Source: Mesostigma viride (lineage: Eukaryota; Streptophyta; Mesostigmatophyceae; Mesostigmatales; Mesostigmataceae). From it: a stretch of 64,000 nucleotides of DNA. A program made the position numbers and the translations under genes. Of the stretch, positions 30,073 through 40,182 are shown piece after piece. The stretch's first letter is position 1. Every line of letters begins with the position of its first letter. The notes below the pieces were generated by a model that did no database searches, was not told where the DNA came from, and worked only from the letters and a program-made list of their open reading frames with translations. The DNA lies in assembly GCA_009746045.1 (NCBI GenBank), contig RPFO01000082.1, positions 2,318,506 to 2,382,505 on the forward strand, read 5' to 3'.

Positions 30073-31878
30073 ATGCCGGACCGTCGAAATAACCTGTTGT
30101 TCGTGGCGCTGGTACTTTTTCTTTTTGTGGTCGTTTATTTATTCTCGCCCCCAGCAGAGCACGGGGCGCAAGATCAGCAGCACCAGACTTACCCGGTCGC
30201 TGCTCTACGGGATGTGTCGGGTATAACACCGGGGGATGCTCCTGTCAGCGTTACATTTCGACCGGATGACGCTTTCCCAGCGTCCGCAGTATTTGGCGTC
30301 GACTTTGTGTCCGCCAATATCGACAGCGCATCTGCACAGGTCCCGTCAATATTCGAAGGCACTTCTGGCGACCCTAAAACAGGGCTCGGAACCGTGAGCT
30401 TTATATATTCTAATGATCGATCAATACACAATGACGTCGTAAAGCCAATTGGTGCGGTGACACTCTCCGGCGATGCTCAGGCTGGCGTGGAGATGCGCAG
30501 TCACAGCCACACATTTCCCGACGAACCAGCGCGAGCGGCAGGCACTCTTCATGTCCAAAGCGCCCAGCACGAACAACATGGGCATCAGCACGCTCATGCG
30601 TCCGCAGGGAGTCCCAGCGGCCTGGCTAACGAGGCAGCCGTCAAGCTCGCGAGCATCACGAGCCACCTGCACCGCAACCGCGACGCGTCGGTAGCGGCCC
30701 CTGAGGTCATGCGGCATGCCCACACGTCCGCCACGCACATCGTCACCCCAAGCGTGCCAGATCGCTCCCATCCGGTTCACATCCCTCACGTGGTCAACGC
30801 GCATGCTGCAAACCCTCATGCTGTCGTCTCTCACTCATCACCACCTCATGTAACAACGGCTCACGACCCAGCGGTACACCCAGCATCCTCCTCACATGCA
30901 GCCGAGGCGTCCCATCTGCCCCATGCCGTCGGCACATCCCATGCTGCCAGCACGCCCCATCCTAGTACCCGCACACCCCATGCCACCAGTTCGCCCAACC
31001 CTAGCATCCGTGACATCCCCAAGGACTGCAAGGCCCTGCTCGGCCCCGGCCTCCACTTCACGCTCAAGGGCATGCCCGAGAGTGTGCTCCCCCACCGCCC
31101 GTTTGACATGTTCCAGAATAAGGACGACCGCGACGTCACCTACAAGTCTGGCTATGACTTCTCCTCGTGCGCGGTCGTTGGCAACGGCGGGACGCTCCTG
31201 AAGACCCGTTTCGGCCCCGCGATTGACTCCCACGGGGTAGTCTTCCGCCAGAACCAGGGACCCACGCACGGCTACGCGCCGCACACGGGCCAGAAGACAA
31301 CCTTCCGACTGCTCAATAAACTCTGGCTCGCAAAGTATTCGTCCCCCCGGAAGCCCAGCTGGCTGCCGCTCGAGCAGGGCGTGACACTTGTCGCATCGCG
31401 GGGCGACGCGGGGCTTATGCGGCGGTTACACGGGAAGTTCGCGGGAAGCCGCCAGGTGGCGGTCGTCACGATGAACGGCAAGGCGAGCGCTGCGGCGAGG
31501 CATCTGATGGAGCAGTTCAAGCACCGGCGGCACTGCGCGGGCAAGAACAACCGGTTTGATGGCGGGAACACGCCCTCCACAGGGCTGTTCAGCGTCACGG
31601 TGGCTCTAATCCTGTGCGATAGAGTGACCGTGTATGGGTTTGGCAAGGGGCGCGGGAACGGTCCCTACCAGTACTATACGCTGCATGGCACGGAGCGGCG
31701 TAAAGGGAACCCCGTGCATTCGTTCACGGCGGAGAAAGCGCTAGTGGAGGCGTTGGCGGAGTCGGACCATCTGTTGCTGTGTGATGACGGGTCGCCAAAG
31801 GACTGTGGGATGCAGCCACGGGCATCGCACCGCGGTGGCAACGGGGGGGGGCATGGGGAGGCGAGGGGAGGGCAATAG
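30073..31878 (+). CDS. GT29 sialyltransferase-like protein
   Basis: 601 codons, intronless, ATG at 30073. Residues about 8-25 (LFVALVLFLFVVVYLF) form a type II signal-anchor. Residues 26-320 are a long stem, rich in His, Ala, Ser and Pro from about 143 to 305. The catalytic domain shows the four family motifs: L (364-410, SSCAVVGNGG ... DSHGVVFRQNQGPT), S (500-525, PSTGLFSVTVALILCDRVTV then YGFGKG), III (YYTLHG, about 535-540) and VS (HSFTAE, His549 and Glu554). The VS histidine is the presumed general base. GT29 enzymes sit in the Golgi and use CMP-activated sugars. Plants lack sialic acid, and their GT29 members are thought to handle related keto-sugars such as Kdo, so the substrate here is open. 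Divergent from the coiled-coil gene. The last 20 residues are Gly-rich and variable. Confidence 0.88.
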   Translation: MPDRRNNLLFVALVLFLFVVVYLFSPPAEHGAQDQQHQTYPVAALRDVSGITPGDAPVSVTFRPDDAFPASAVFGVDFVSANIDSASAQVPSIFEGTSGDPKTGLGTVSFIYSNDRSIHNDVVKPIGAVTLSGDAQAGVEMRSHSHTFPDEPARAAGTLHVQSAQHEQHGHQHAHASAGSPSGLANEAAVKLASITSHLHRNRDASVAAPEVMRHAHTSATHIVTPSVPDRSHPVHIPHVVNAHAANPHAVVSHSSPPHVTTAHDPAVHPASSSHAAEASHLPHAVGTSHAASTPHPSTRTPHATSSPNPSIRDIPKDCKALLGPGLHFTLKGMPESVLPHRPFDMFQNKDDRDVTYKSGYDFSSCAVVGNGGTLLKTRFGPAIDSHGVVFRQNQGPTHGYAPHTGQKTTFRLLNKLWLAKYSSPRKPSWLPLEQGVTLVASRGDAGLMRRLHGKFAGSRQVAVVTMNGKASAAARHLMEQFKHRRHCAGKNNRFDGGNTPSTGLFSVTVALILCDRVTVYGFGKGRGNGPYQYYTLHGTERRKGNPVHSFTAEKALVEALAESDHLLLCDDGSPKDCGMQPRASHRGGNGGGHGEARGGQ

Positions 31879-32755
31879 CCCAGTGGCAAGGGGAACGTGG
31901 GCAAGCGGTTAGCCCTGCAGAGAGTGGCGGCGTTAGGGACGTGACGGGTAGACACGCAATGAGGGGAAGGGAAATGGGTACCTTGATGTGGACCGGGGCG
32001 GAGCGAGGCATCAAGCTGCCATGCATGTTGATGAGGCATGGGGGCATGGGGGCAACGGGCATGGGGGCATGGGGGCATCGGGCATGGACTAGTCAGTAAC
32101 ACATAGGTCAGGCATGGATACATGGGGGACTGTTGCCCAGACTGTTGACCTGGGGCTCAATCGGATTGGTGATCTTGTACGTAGTGACGACCTGGTTTTG
32201 CCATTGCCCACTTGCCAGCTAGCCATGGGGTGATTGGTTTCTCCCCACTAGTGATAAATGGCACCTGCGTGCCTGCGATAAATGGCAACCTGCGTCATGC
32301 ACCACCAGAGTCCTAGGAATCGGCTGGCATGTCGGGCATCTCTGGTCTCTGAAATTGATTGTTCAGGGTTGACGTGTACCCTCCTGATTCGTAGGCTGCC
32401 CTGGTCACAACGATGCAGAAGTTCTTCCGAAATTTGTCTGGTTGTCATGCCTTGAATGGTGACCCACATTGTCACACAGCACGCCAATGGTCTGTAAATG
32501 TCCGCGTTTATTTATTTATTTTGGGTAATAACCTTGGATACATACATGTCGATACCACGCAAGCTGTTTTTTTTTTTGGGGGGGGGTGGTCATGGTAAGT
32601 GAGACAACTAATTGCATGTTGTACTAGACTACTAACTATCATAGCTAGAACGCTGCACACAGTTGTCTCTATATATAGGATGCACCATGGTCTGGACAGA
32701 TGGAGGTCTACTAATTAATTAATTAAGTAAGTAATTAATTAATGAATGGCCTGTC
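31879..32755. other. 3' flank of GT29 gene; short minisatellite
   Basis: 32033-32092 repeats 'catgggggcatgggggcaac' units. A homopolymer TTTTTTTTTTGGGGGGGGG is at 32567-32586 and (TAAT)n at 32713-32743. No gene. Confidence 0.55.
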
Positions 32756-33135
32756 CAGACAAGTTAGAACCATTGAATTGAATTGAATTGTAACATAACT
32801 CCGTTGGGAGTATATGTAGCACATAGCCCTTGAGAGGGGGCATATGGCCTATCATACATCCTAAGCTACTTCCTGCAAGGGTGGGGATGTAAAGGACCCT
32901 TGCTCTAGGTGCACCAGGGCACGTGCATCCCCATGATCTTCAAGCTATGCCCAGCGAAGGGGGAGCCTGTCATGGGGGGGAAGATCAGCATAGCTATGCA
33001 AAGGCTAAAGCGTGGCTCTCAGCAGAGAGTGACTCCCTGCATGGGCTCAACATAACTAAATAAAGCTAGGCATCATCTGGAGTGTGGCTCATCATAGGCA
33101 CACATGTACATGATTAAATAAAGCGCGTGGCTTAG
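32756..33135 (-). repeat. family A tail, long copy
   Basis: (TTGAA)n, 'aacataactccgttggg', 'cacatagccct', 'cttcctgcaagggtgggg', 'gtgcaccagggcacgtgcat', 'gtcatgggggggaagatcag', 'cataggcacacatgtacatg'. It ends where ORF1 would begin. A 5'-truncated solo tail. Confidence 0.75.
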
Positions 33136-33188
33136 CTGTTAGAACCATCTTGCTTGGAACTATAAGGTCATCTAGTCGCTCTACACGT

Positions 33189-33455
33189 AAGCCAGCCATA
33201 ATTTCAATGCACAATGCCTTTCCATCACCATTCATCTTCATCATCCTGAACGACTCGGAAACGCGGACAAGATAACGGCAGGCTCGAGCTACCATGGTCC
33301 GGATTCTCCCGATTTCTGGCCTGCGCTGGTTGTCACTTGTCTCCTTGCATGATAATTTCAATGCACAAGGCTACACATTTCCATCACCATTCATATTCAT
33401 CATCCTGAACGACTCGAACACGCGGACAAGATAACGGCAGGCTCGAGCTACCATG
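33189..33455 (+). repeat. duplicated block with family C insert
   Basis: 'ataatttcaatgcacaa', 'tttccatcaccattcat', 'ttcatcatcctgaacgactc' and 'cgcggacaagataacggcag' occur at 33189-33296 and again at 33351-33455, each ending 'gctcgagctaccatgg'. Between them lies a reversed family C block (33296-33350). Confidence 0.85.
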
Positions 33456-33599
33456 GCACATCATTCCGAAAAGCCATTTTTGTCCCCTGAAAATTACCAG
33501 GAGATAGAATAATGGTCAGTTTGGCCTCAAATTTGGCACCAAGGTGCCTAATCAGATATCTTATGATGCCATGTGGTCAAAAAAATTTTTGGGACTTGG

Positions 33600-33709
33600 C
33601 AGCATGGTAACATGGTGACATTTGCTAGCATAAAATACCGTATTTTCAGCACTTTCTGGCATGTATGCATTTATAATGACATCAAATGAACTCAGTTGGG
33701 CCTGGAACT
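33600..33709 (+). repeat. satellite unit, left of Ty3 insertion
   Basis: 'gctagcataaaatac', 'tataatgacatcaaatgaac' and 'ctcagttgggcctggaact' match the array at 56012-57000. This unit is cut at GAACT by the Ty3 element. Confidence 0.85.
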
Positions 33710-34488
33710 TGTAACAAGCAAAAATGACTTTGTTGTTACATCCTTTGTTTTGTGAATGTTTGGCTTTTATTCGAGGACTTTTGGATCAGTATTGAGAAAG
33801 TTATGAGGTTTCTAAGACGACGGTACTTGGAGCTGATACTTTGTCAGCCAACTGATAGGAACCCTCATTGGTCGTGGCCTGATCCACGTAGGGTTGTAGT
33901 TTGTTGGCTGATACTACTGATAGGAGCCCTCATTGGTCGTGGCCTGATCCACGTGGGGTTGTAGTTTGTTAGTTGGTACTATTGAGTCTTAAATGCTCCT
34001 TTGGGACTTCAGTGCTCACGACAGATCTAAGATCTCATGGAAAGATTCTGCCAGGCTGTGTGTGGTGTTGTTCTGTTTTGTGTGACTAGGATGGATACGA
34101 AGATCTTGTATAGGATTCCATGGTTCTGATTGGTTCTCTTCAGGCTAAGGTTGGAGCAAGCTCGACAAGCACGTCGATATCAAGGACGTGGGGTCGCCAT
34201 TGTTGCTACGTTGGTTTTGATTCACCATGGTATAATAAAGCTTGTCTTTGTTGTCCATCCATAAGAGCCCCTTGGCTATAGACGTCCTTCAGTTCCACAG
34301 AGGTCGTCTATACACGAGCTTGTCTTTGTGTCTACAAGGGGTTGTGATTCCCTAAATCACGTGCTGTGGAATTCCCATCTCAACGTTGCTCGGATACTTG
34401 AAGTTCTGCGACTCAGGAAAGCAACCCAGGTAAAAGATCTTTCATATTGGACTGTGGATGATGTTGATGATCATTTTTAGTCGTTACA
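33710..34488 (+). repeat. 5' LTR
   Basis: 779 bp, TGTAAC...GTTACA. Contains a tandem pair of about 70-bp units around 'ccctcattggtcgtggcctg' (33861 and 33932). It differs from the 3' LTR, as far as I can read, only by a 2-base length difference near 34026 (gatctaagatct versus gattagatct). 'tataataaagcttg' near 34230 may hold the transcription start or poly(A) signals. Confidence 0.95.
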
Positions 34489-34503
34489 TTGGTATCGGAG
34501 GAT
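34489..34503 (+). promoter_or_regulatory. primer-binding site
   Basis: TTGGTATCGGAGGAT directly follows the LTR. TGGTATC(A/G)GAG is the usual complement to the 3' end of initiator tRNA-Met in plant-type LTR elements. The second element has the same sequence after its LTR (63100). Confidence 0.75.
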
Positions 34504-34716
34504 CTCTACTTTGGTGTTTCTCTTGAAGTCGCAACCTTCCGGGTAGTACAACGCTGATCAGATGTCTGTCATCCGAGAAGATTCATAGAGTTGCGGAAAA
34601 CTTACGGTGTTACAGATTGAGACACATCCTGATGTGACTGTCTTGCTCTGTAACACTAGAAGTCAGCCGTAACCGTTGTCTCTACTAGGCAGACGATCGC
34701 GACTCCATGTGGAAGT

Positions 34717-36050
34717 ATGAGTAGTTCGAAGACACAATCACCTTTACCCCCTACTAATCAAGGTTTGGGAGATCCGTCATCATCTCTGGAACCCATTGCT
34801 AGGGAAGGTGCTGAGACAACTGCTCGTACTCCACGGCGTCAACTTGATTTCAACCGTACTTCTATGTCTGAAGTGAGGCGGCCCTCGTTGTCCATAGGGC
34901 CCAAGTTTTCCGTCATTGCATCTGGTCTCCAACCAGGCGAACCATCGCTGACAGCTAGGCGTGGGTCGAGGAGCGTCACTGTCGCCCAGGATTCCAAGCG
35001 CGCGAACGAGTCCCGTGCGGAGTGCATCTTCTTCATTTCTTTTCCCGCTAAATACCACGCCTGGAAGAGACGGGACCAGACTTGCAGCGGATCGCCTCTC
35101 AGCAGCTAAAATCAGATTATTACACGATGAACAACACGCAGCGATGTATAGAAAGATGGTGGAGGAGGTGGAACAGGATGTGGGAAGACTTCGTCAGAGA
35201 ATTGAGGAGGAGGAGGCGGCCATGCGTGACATGGTTGCTGGATTGGGGAGAGAGGCTCCTCGGTTGGGTGACGGAAGGGTTTTACCTAATAGTACCGCAG
35301 TTACTACGAGGAATGAGACGCAGGATAGCGATAGGCAGGATCCAGCGCAGACGACCTCGGTCACCTTCACCACCCCCGCCAGCGACGTCCCCGTGACCGT
35401 CACTATACCACCGCATCAAGGTTCCGCCCCGCCATTTCCAAAAATTGAATCCGTAGACAAGCTGTCGCTCACCAATTTCTAACCCACCGCAGTTTCGATC
35501 ATTTCTCTACTCGATTCCAGGATGTGTTCGCTATCCACTTTGCTAACTACGGCAAACGAGCGGAAGAACGACTTTCCCTGGACATTCAGAAGAAGATGGT
35601 TCGACAGCGAATGAGCGACAGTGCAGCCGACAGGTTTGATGAGTTTTTACGATCCTCGGCAGGTAATACTTGCAAGGATTTGCCATCTCTCATGCTTTCA
35701 TTTCGACGTTTTCTCCTTCCCCAGGACCAGCTTCGTCTGGACCGGGACGCGTTGGCCAACTGTACTCAGTCCGGCCTGACACTACCACAATACGTAGAGA
35801 CGTTTACCAACCTGAGGGCCAAAATCCCCCAGTGCTCTGATTCTGAAGCTCTTCACAGGTTTCTGCATGGGCTCTCCCCTCAAGTCAGGGTGGATATTGA
35901 CAAGCATTTCTCCCCTTTCGACTATGTCGAGTGGAAGTGGGATACTGTGCTGTCTTATGCCCTCACGCTGTGCCGTGTCCCTGACTTTTCCCTCAAGTGG
36001 GAGCCTGCTGCAGGCAACCAGGCGCCTGCTGTTAAGGGGACTCGCACGTC
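34717..36050 (+). pseudogene. gag: Ty3 gag, N-terminal and capsid part, frame-broken
   Basis: ATG at 34717 (MSSSKTQSPLPPTNQ). The frame moves near 35030 to one with a coiled-coil-like stretch (VEEVEQDVGRLRQRIEEEEA), then stops at 35482. The capsid part resumes in the first frame from about 35485: DVFAIHFANYGKRAEERLSL ... FLRSSAGNTCKDLPSLMLSF ... PQYVETFTNLRAKIPQCSDS, typical of retrotransposon gag capsid helices. Coding stops at about 36050, where a 1.9 kb insertion begins. Frame changes could be decay or assembly errors. Confidence 0.8.
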
Positions 36051-37937
36051 CAAAAGCCTGAAAAACAGACTTTAGTGAGTATCAGTTCCAATGCACATGG
36101 GAACCATCTAGTGATGATTGGGTACCATAAATATGATGTTTGGACATTCATACCACCACTTGTTGGGGGTACTACCCCCAACCACGCACCGGTGGCGAGC
36201 TAAAAATAGAAAAAGACGCTATTTATGAGATATTTTGCCCAAGACAAACCACTTGTCTAAATGACCTGCCCATACATTTCTGCAAAGTTCCCCCACTTTT
36301 TTAAAAGCTGGGCTATTTACATGGCCAAAATGGTCACATTTGTTTGAGTTATTAATTTTCCCGCAAAATGGGTACTTTTTTTAGCAAAAAAAAAATAAAT
36401 CAAATCATTAACACATCAGATTGGGTCATCCATACATTTTAAATTCCACTGAGTGGGGGGAAACACACTGCCAAAATTTGAGCTCATTCTGACAAGCGTA
36501 GCTCAAGTTATTGATTTTCCTGTGATGCCACCTGGGTAGACGCTAAAAGAGAATTGAGCTAGTGCTGAGCCAAAATGACATCTGTTTTGCTACCCTAGAC
36601 ACCCAAAAACATGCCCACTTTGATCACAGAGTGTGAGGAGGATGTCCGGAGCGTCATACGCCCCACCCCTCCATCGGCACAGCCAGCCTTGTGAGTCTAC
36701 CCTTATCAACAAGGCTGGTAGGACGACACGCCTGAGCAGCATATGTCATGCCTATCTCAGGCTAATAATGTGCGATTTTGTGCCAACAACCAAGTTGTTC
36801 CACCCAACAACACATTAAAAACCCTGTTCCAAAATGCCCAACAAGCCGGACATGTGGAGGACCACACATGCAGTATATAAAGAGAAAATAAGCTGACTTT
36901 TTATCCAGCCAACCTGTGGCTAGCTGCTCTGGTTAGCATGACAAAGGCTATCATTTACTCAGTGGGAAAGGTGAAGAGACCATTGGAACAACCTACCTGA
37001 CGCATGTGCCACCAAAGCATTGTGTCCCGCAAAATGCACACTGCCTCCTTTCTAACAAGGACGAGCCACTTTCTTTAGGAGACAGGTGCCAGCTCGTCAG
37101 TGTCTGGGGAAAATGATGCCGCTGCTTAGGAAGACCGCGTGAATTTCCTCGAACACAACTGTCTATAAAGCAAAAGAAATTTCAGAGAAGCATGTAAATA
37201 AAAGCATTACACCTTCCCGACAGGTTGTGGGCCACGCGCTGCAGCAAGCCAGCCACGTCACAGACGAACTTGCTAAAAAACATCCAGGAATCTAGCGATG
37301 CAGCGCCAGGACCCGCAAGTTCATGGCTGCATCTGGCCGGAAAGAAGGCAAAAAGCTTACGCTCAACGAGCTAAGAAAGCAGGAAAGCGCTATCTTAGGA
37401 CGTTTAATACAAGAACGTACCATAACGGGCATTTATTCGTGCCCAGGCGCACAAGAAAGGCCACCCTTTCATGGAGAGGTCGGGCGCGCATCGCGCAGGC
37501 CTAATGTTATCTTACCGCAAAATGACGGGAAAGGTAAGGATAGCAGCGGGAATTTTTACGGCTTTAGAAACATCATTAAACTAGCTTCCATTAGGACCAT
37601 CAAAACTGGCAACAATCGACAATCACACCTGCAGGCATCCATTATACTTTATTCATCCCGACAGAAATTCAGGCCGGACCCCCCCTGCCGATGGTAAAGA
37701 AAAAAAGCCCACGACATTATAGATCGCAACCATCCCACCATAAAGTAGAATCAGTAACTAATTTTCTCCAACAATCGAGCATTTTTTCTGCTTTCCGCGA
37801 GCCAGATTTGTCACGTTTCGTCTAAAAGCAGTCGCCATGGCCACTTCCGCAAGGGGTGCGCGCACCGTGCACCCACTTTTCACGGTACGGAGGGTACCGC
37901 GGAATTTTTTTGGCGCGGAAAAAATTCGCCGCGCCGA
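36051..37937. mobile_element. about 1.9 kb insertion in gag
   Basis: gag capsid coding ends near 36050, and its continuation (SPLKKPLNQLNAVMEELSAM) resumes at about 37938, so the DNA between is inserted. The right end carries a GGCGCGG/CCGCGCC hairpin (37912-37935). The left end is not clearly inverted to it. No transposase is seen. A 124-codon frame (37323-37697, MAASGRKEGKKLTLNELRKQ...) is the longest in it. Element class unknown. The hairpin near the 3' end would fit a Helitron, but the expected CTRR end is not present. Confidence 0.6.
37323..37697 (+). CDS. hypothetical frame within the gag insertion
   Basis: 124 codons from an ATG: a basic start (GRKEGKKLTLNELRKQE), then LGRLIQERTITGIYSCPG. 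No motif is recognised. It could be a captured gene piece or chance. Confidence 0.25.
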   Translation: MAASGRKEGKKLTLNELRKQESAILGRLIQERTITGIYSCPGAQERPPFHGEVGRASRRPNVILPQNDGKGKDSSGNFYGFRNIIKLASIRTIKTGNNRQSHLQASIILYSSRQKFRPDPPCRW

Positions 37938-38386
37938 GTCCCCTTAAGAAGCCCCTGAACCAGCTGAACGCTGTGATGGAGGAGCTCAGTGCCATGGAGC
38001 AGTCCAAAGGAGCCTGTTTCACGTGTGGCCAGCTGGGACACTTTGCACGGGATTGCCCCAAGCGAGACCAGTTCCCAAGCGACACCAAGGGTCCTCAGGG
38101 GGTTCTTCCATTCACCAGACCACCCATCTTCCCTCCTGGGGTGAGCCAGAGCGACCACAGGGCACAGCCTGGGTTTAGACCCAACTTCCAGACTTCGGGC
38201 AAGGGACCCTTCCAGCCCAAGGGCTTCAGCAGGCAAGACAGGCGTCGGATGGTCAACGCCCTGTGGCACCTCCTAGCAGAGGAGGAGGAGGGAGAAGGGG
38301 AGGCAGACGGCATAGAGGATCAGCAGGTGCAGCCTTCAGTGGGGAGCTCGTCTTCAGATCATCCTCCTGAGCTGCCAAAAAACTAG
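37938..38386 (+). CDS. gag: Ty3 gag nucleocapsid part
   Basis: Continues gag to a TAG at 38384-38386. Contains one retroviral-type zinc knuckle, CFTCGQLGHFARDC (CX2CX4HX4C, about 38012-38053), which in this class binds the element's RNA. A Pro/Gln-rich and then acidic tail follows (EEEEGEGEADGIEDQQ). It ends on the slippery heptamer that leads into pol. Confidence 0.9.
38377..38383 (+). promoter_or_regulatory. -1 ribosomal frameshift site (A AAA AAC)
   Basis: The last two sense codons of gag are AAA AAC, preceded by A, and the next codon is the gag stop TAG. Slipping back one base continues directly into the pol frame (CTA GTG GAG CCC). This is the canonical X XXY YYZ heptamer. A downstream structure would normally be expected and was not computed. 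Confidence 0.8.
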
Positions 38387-39676
38387 TGGAGCCCCCAGGA
38401 CTACGTCCAGCGGTGGAGTTAACTGGTTTGCCTGCTGTGCATGTCCGTCCTGTGAACAACTTGTCTGCCTCTGATTCAACCACCCCATTGGGCCCTCCTA
38501 TTCCCAGTCAACTCTTGAAGTTCCAGGCTAGGCTGTTGAACGTGCCAGTCCCTTTGGCTCAGCCTTTATGTCTCTTCATGATTGACTCAGGTGCAGGAAG
38601 TAACTACATTTCCACTTCCTTGGTGCAGGAGCTGCATCTACCAGTGCTCCCCCACCCTGTGCCTGTTAAGGTCCAATATTCTGATGGTAGGCAGAGTAAC
38701 TCACCTGGCTACGTGCAACTGCTTTTTCAAGTGTGCTCACGTCAAACCTTGTCTGTCACAGCAGATGTCATTCCACTCACTGCTGCTGATGTGATTCTGG
38801 GGATGCCATGGTTGGAGTCTGCTAATCCTGCCATCTTGTGGTCTGAGAAGGTGGTGCAGTTTCAGGATGGGTCAGTGTGGGACGCCACCACAGTGATTAA
38901 GGGGGGAGAAAGACTAGTCACAGAGTGCTGTTCTACTAATGAGGCTGTCAATGATGGGAGAGGGGTTGCAGGTGCCAAGGAGGACGTGAAGGTGCCTTCA
39001 CTGGAAGAGAAACGTGCTGCACTACTTAAGCACGTATGGTCTGCCAATCACACCTTGTCTTACCTGGCTACTTACCCAGTGGAACACGTCTTTCTCTTAC
39101 AGCTGGTTCCTAACTCACCCTCTGATGAGACTCATGGTCACACGGTGAATGCTGTGAACCCAGTACCAGCTGTCACAGAGGAGGAGCAGAAGCTGCATGA
39201 TGCCCTTTTGGACAGGTTTGCTGCCATTTTTTAGGACAAAATGCCACAGTACCCCCCTGAAGGGCCAATCACTCATGTCATCAAGCTTGTGGATGGTGCC
39301 AGGCCTCCCTTTGTTCCCATGTACAGGATGGGGCCAGCTGAGATGGCAGAGTTGAAGGTGATCTTGACAGGCCTGTTGGAAGCTGGACTCATTCTTCCTG
39401 CCAATAGTCCTTTCAGCTCTGGGTGTTTGCTTGTTCCCAAGCATGATGGTGGATGGCGGTTGTGCATTGATCTGAGAGGCCTGAACAAGGTCACAGTGAA
39501 GTCCAAGTATCCCTTGCCACGGATTGATGAGCTGCTAGAGAGGACAGCTGGATCATCTTACTTCACCAAGTTTGACCTTAGACACGCGTTCTGGCAGATC
39601 AGGATAGCTACTGAGGACATTCCAAAAACTGCATTCTCCACACCCTGGGGTCAGTTCCAGTGGACTGTGATGCCCA
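38383..39676 (+). pseudogene. pol: Ty3 pol: protease and N-terminal RT
   Basis: The frame entered by -1 slippage. The aspartic protease has the active site MIDSGAGSNYIS (about 38578-38613) and the flap/hydrophobic TAADVILGMPWLES. An in-frame TAG at 39232-39234 then separates it from RT. RT starts with THVIKLVDGARPPFVPMYRM, SGCLLVPKHDGGWRLCIDLR and YFTKFDLRHAFWQIRIA, and is cut after QWTVMP at 39676 by the CACTA element. The stop is most simply a mutation, though suppression of TAG is used by some retroelements. Confidence 0.88.
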
Positions 39677-39696
39677 CACTGTACTTTTCGTCCGAG

Positions 39697-39960
39697 GGTG
39701 GTAAAAAGCATCCGAGGCGTAAATTACGAGGTCTTATCTTACTACCTAGATCCGAGGCGTGAGATCCAACGCCGTAATCATTACTACGTAGGATGATTGG
39801 TAGTAATTTTACTAGCCGTAAGTAAGAGTAACGTTACGACTGCACATCTTTGGTAGTACATTACCGACAGAGTAAATTACCGCGACGGGTCTTGGTTGGT
39901 AATCTACCACCTGTAGATTAGGTGCCAGTGATCCGATGCTGTAAGATACGTTTCAGTAAG
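39697..39960. repeat. left subterminal repeats of the CACTA element
   Basis: Scattered variants of 'taaattac.acg' and 'tactac' (gtaaattacgagg, attactacgtagg, agtacattaccga, gtaaattaccgcg). These are less regular than those at the right end. Confidence 0.6.
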
Positions 39961-40182
39961 CTACTTCGGGGATCTTTGCCTGTACACGGCCAGATGGATA
40001 ATTATATTGTAATGGAGAAGTGGGAGAACGTGCGTGTCTATTAGCAAATGCAGCGAAATATAAAAATGTAGTTATCAGCCTTTTTCGCCTATTCAGCAGT
40101 TGTCGTTGTCGGCCGTTGTCATTAAGCGGCTATAGATTATGTGTGCTGGGGCCGGTGAAAAGACGCTAGCAAAGTTCGTCTG

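Noticed and set aside
30421-31646. Minus-strand frames opposite the GT29 gene
   Set aside because: Antisense shadows of a gene with clear family motifs.
37912-37937. Helitron 3' end in the gag insertion
   Set aside because: A hairpin is present, but the CTRR terminus and a TC start are not, so I did not call a Helitron.
39232-39234. Programmed readthrough of TAG between protease and RT
   Set aside because: Possible in principle, but the element already uses a -1 slippery site at gag/pol and has other frame breaks, so a mutation is simpler.
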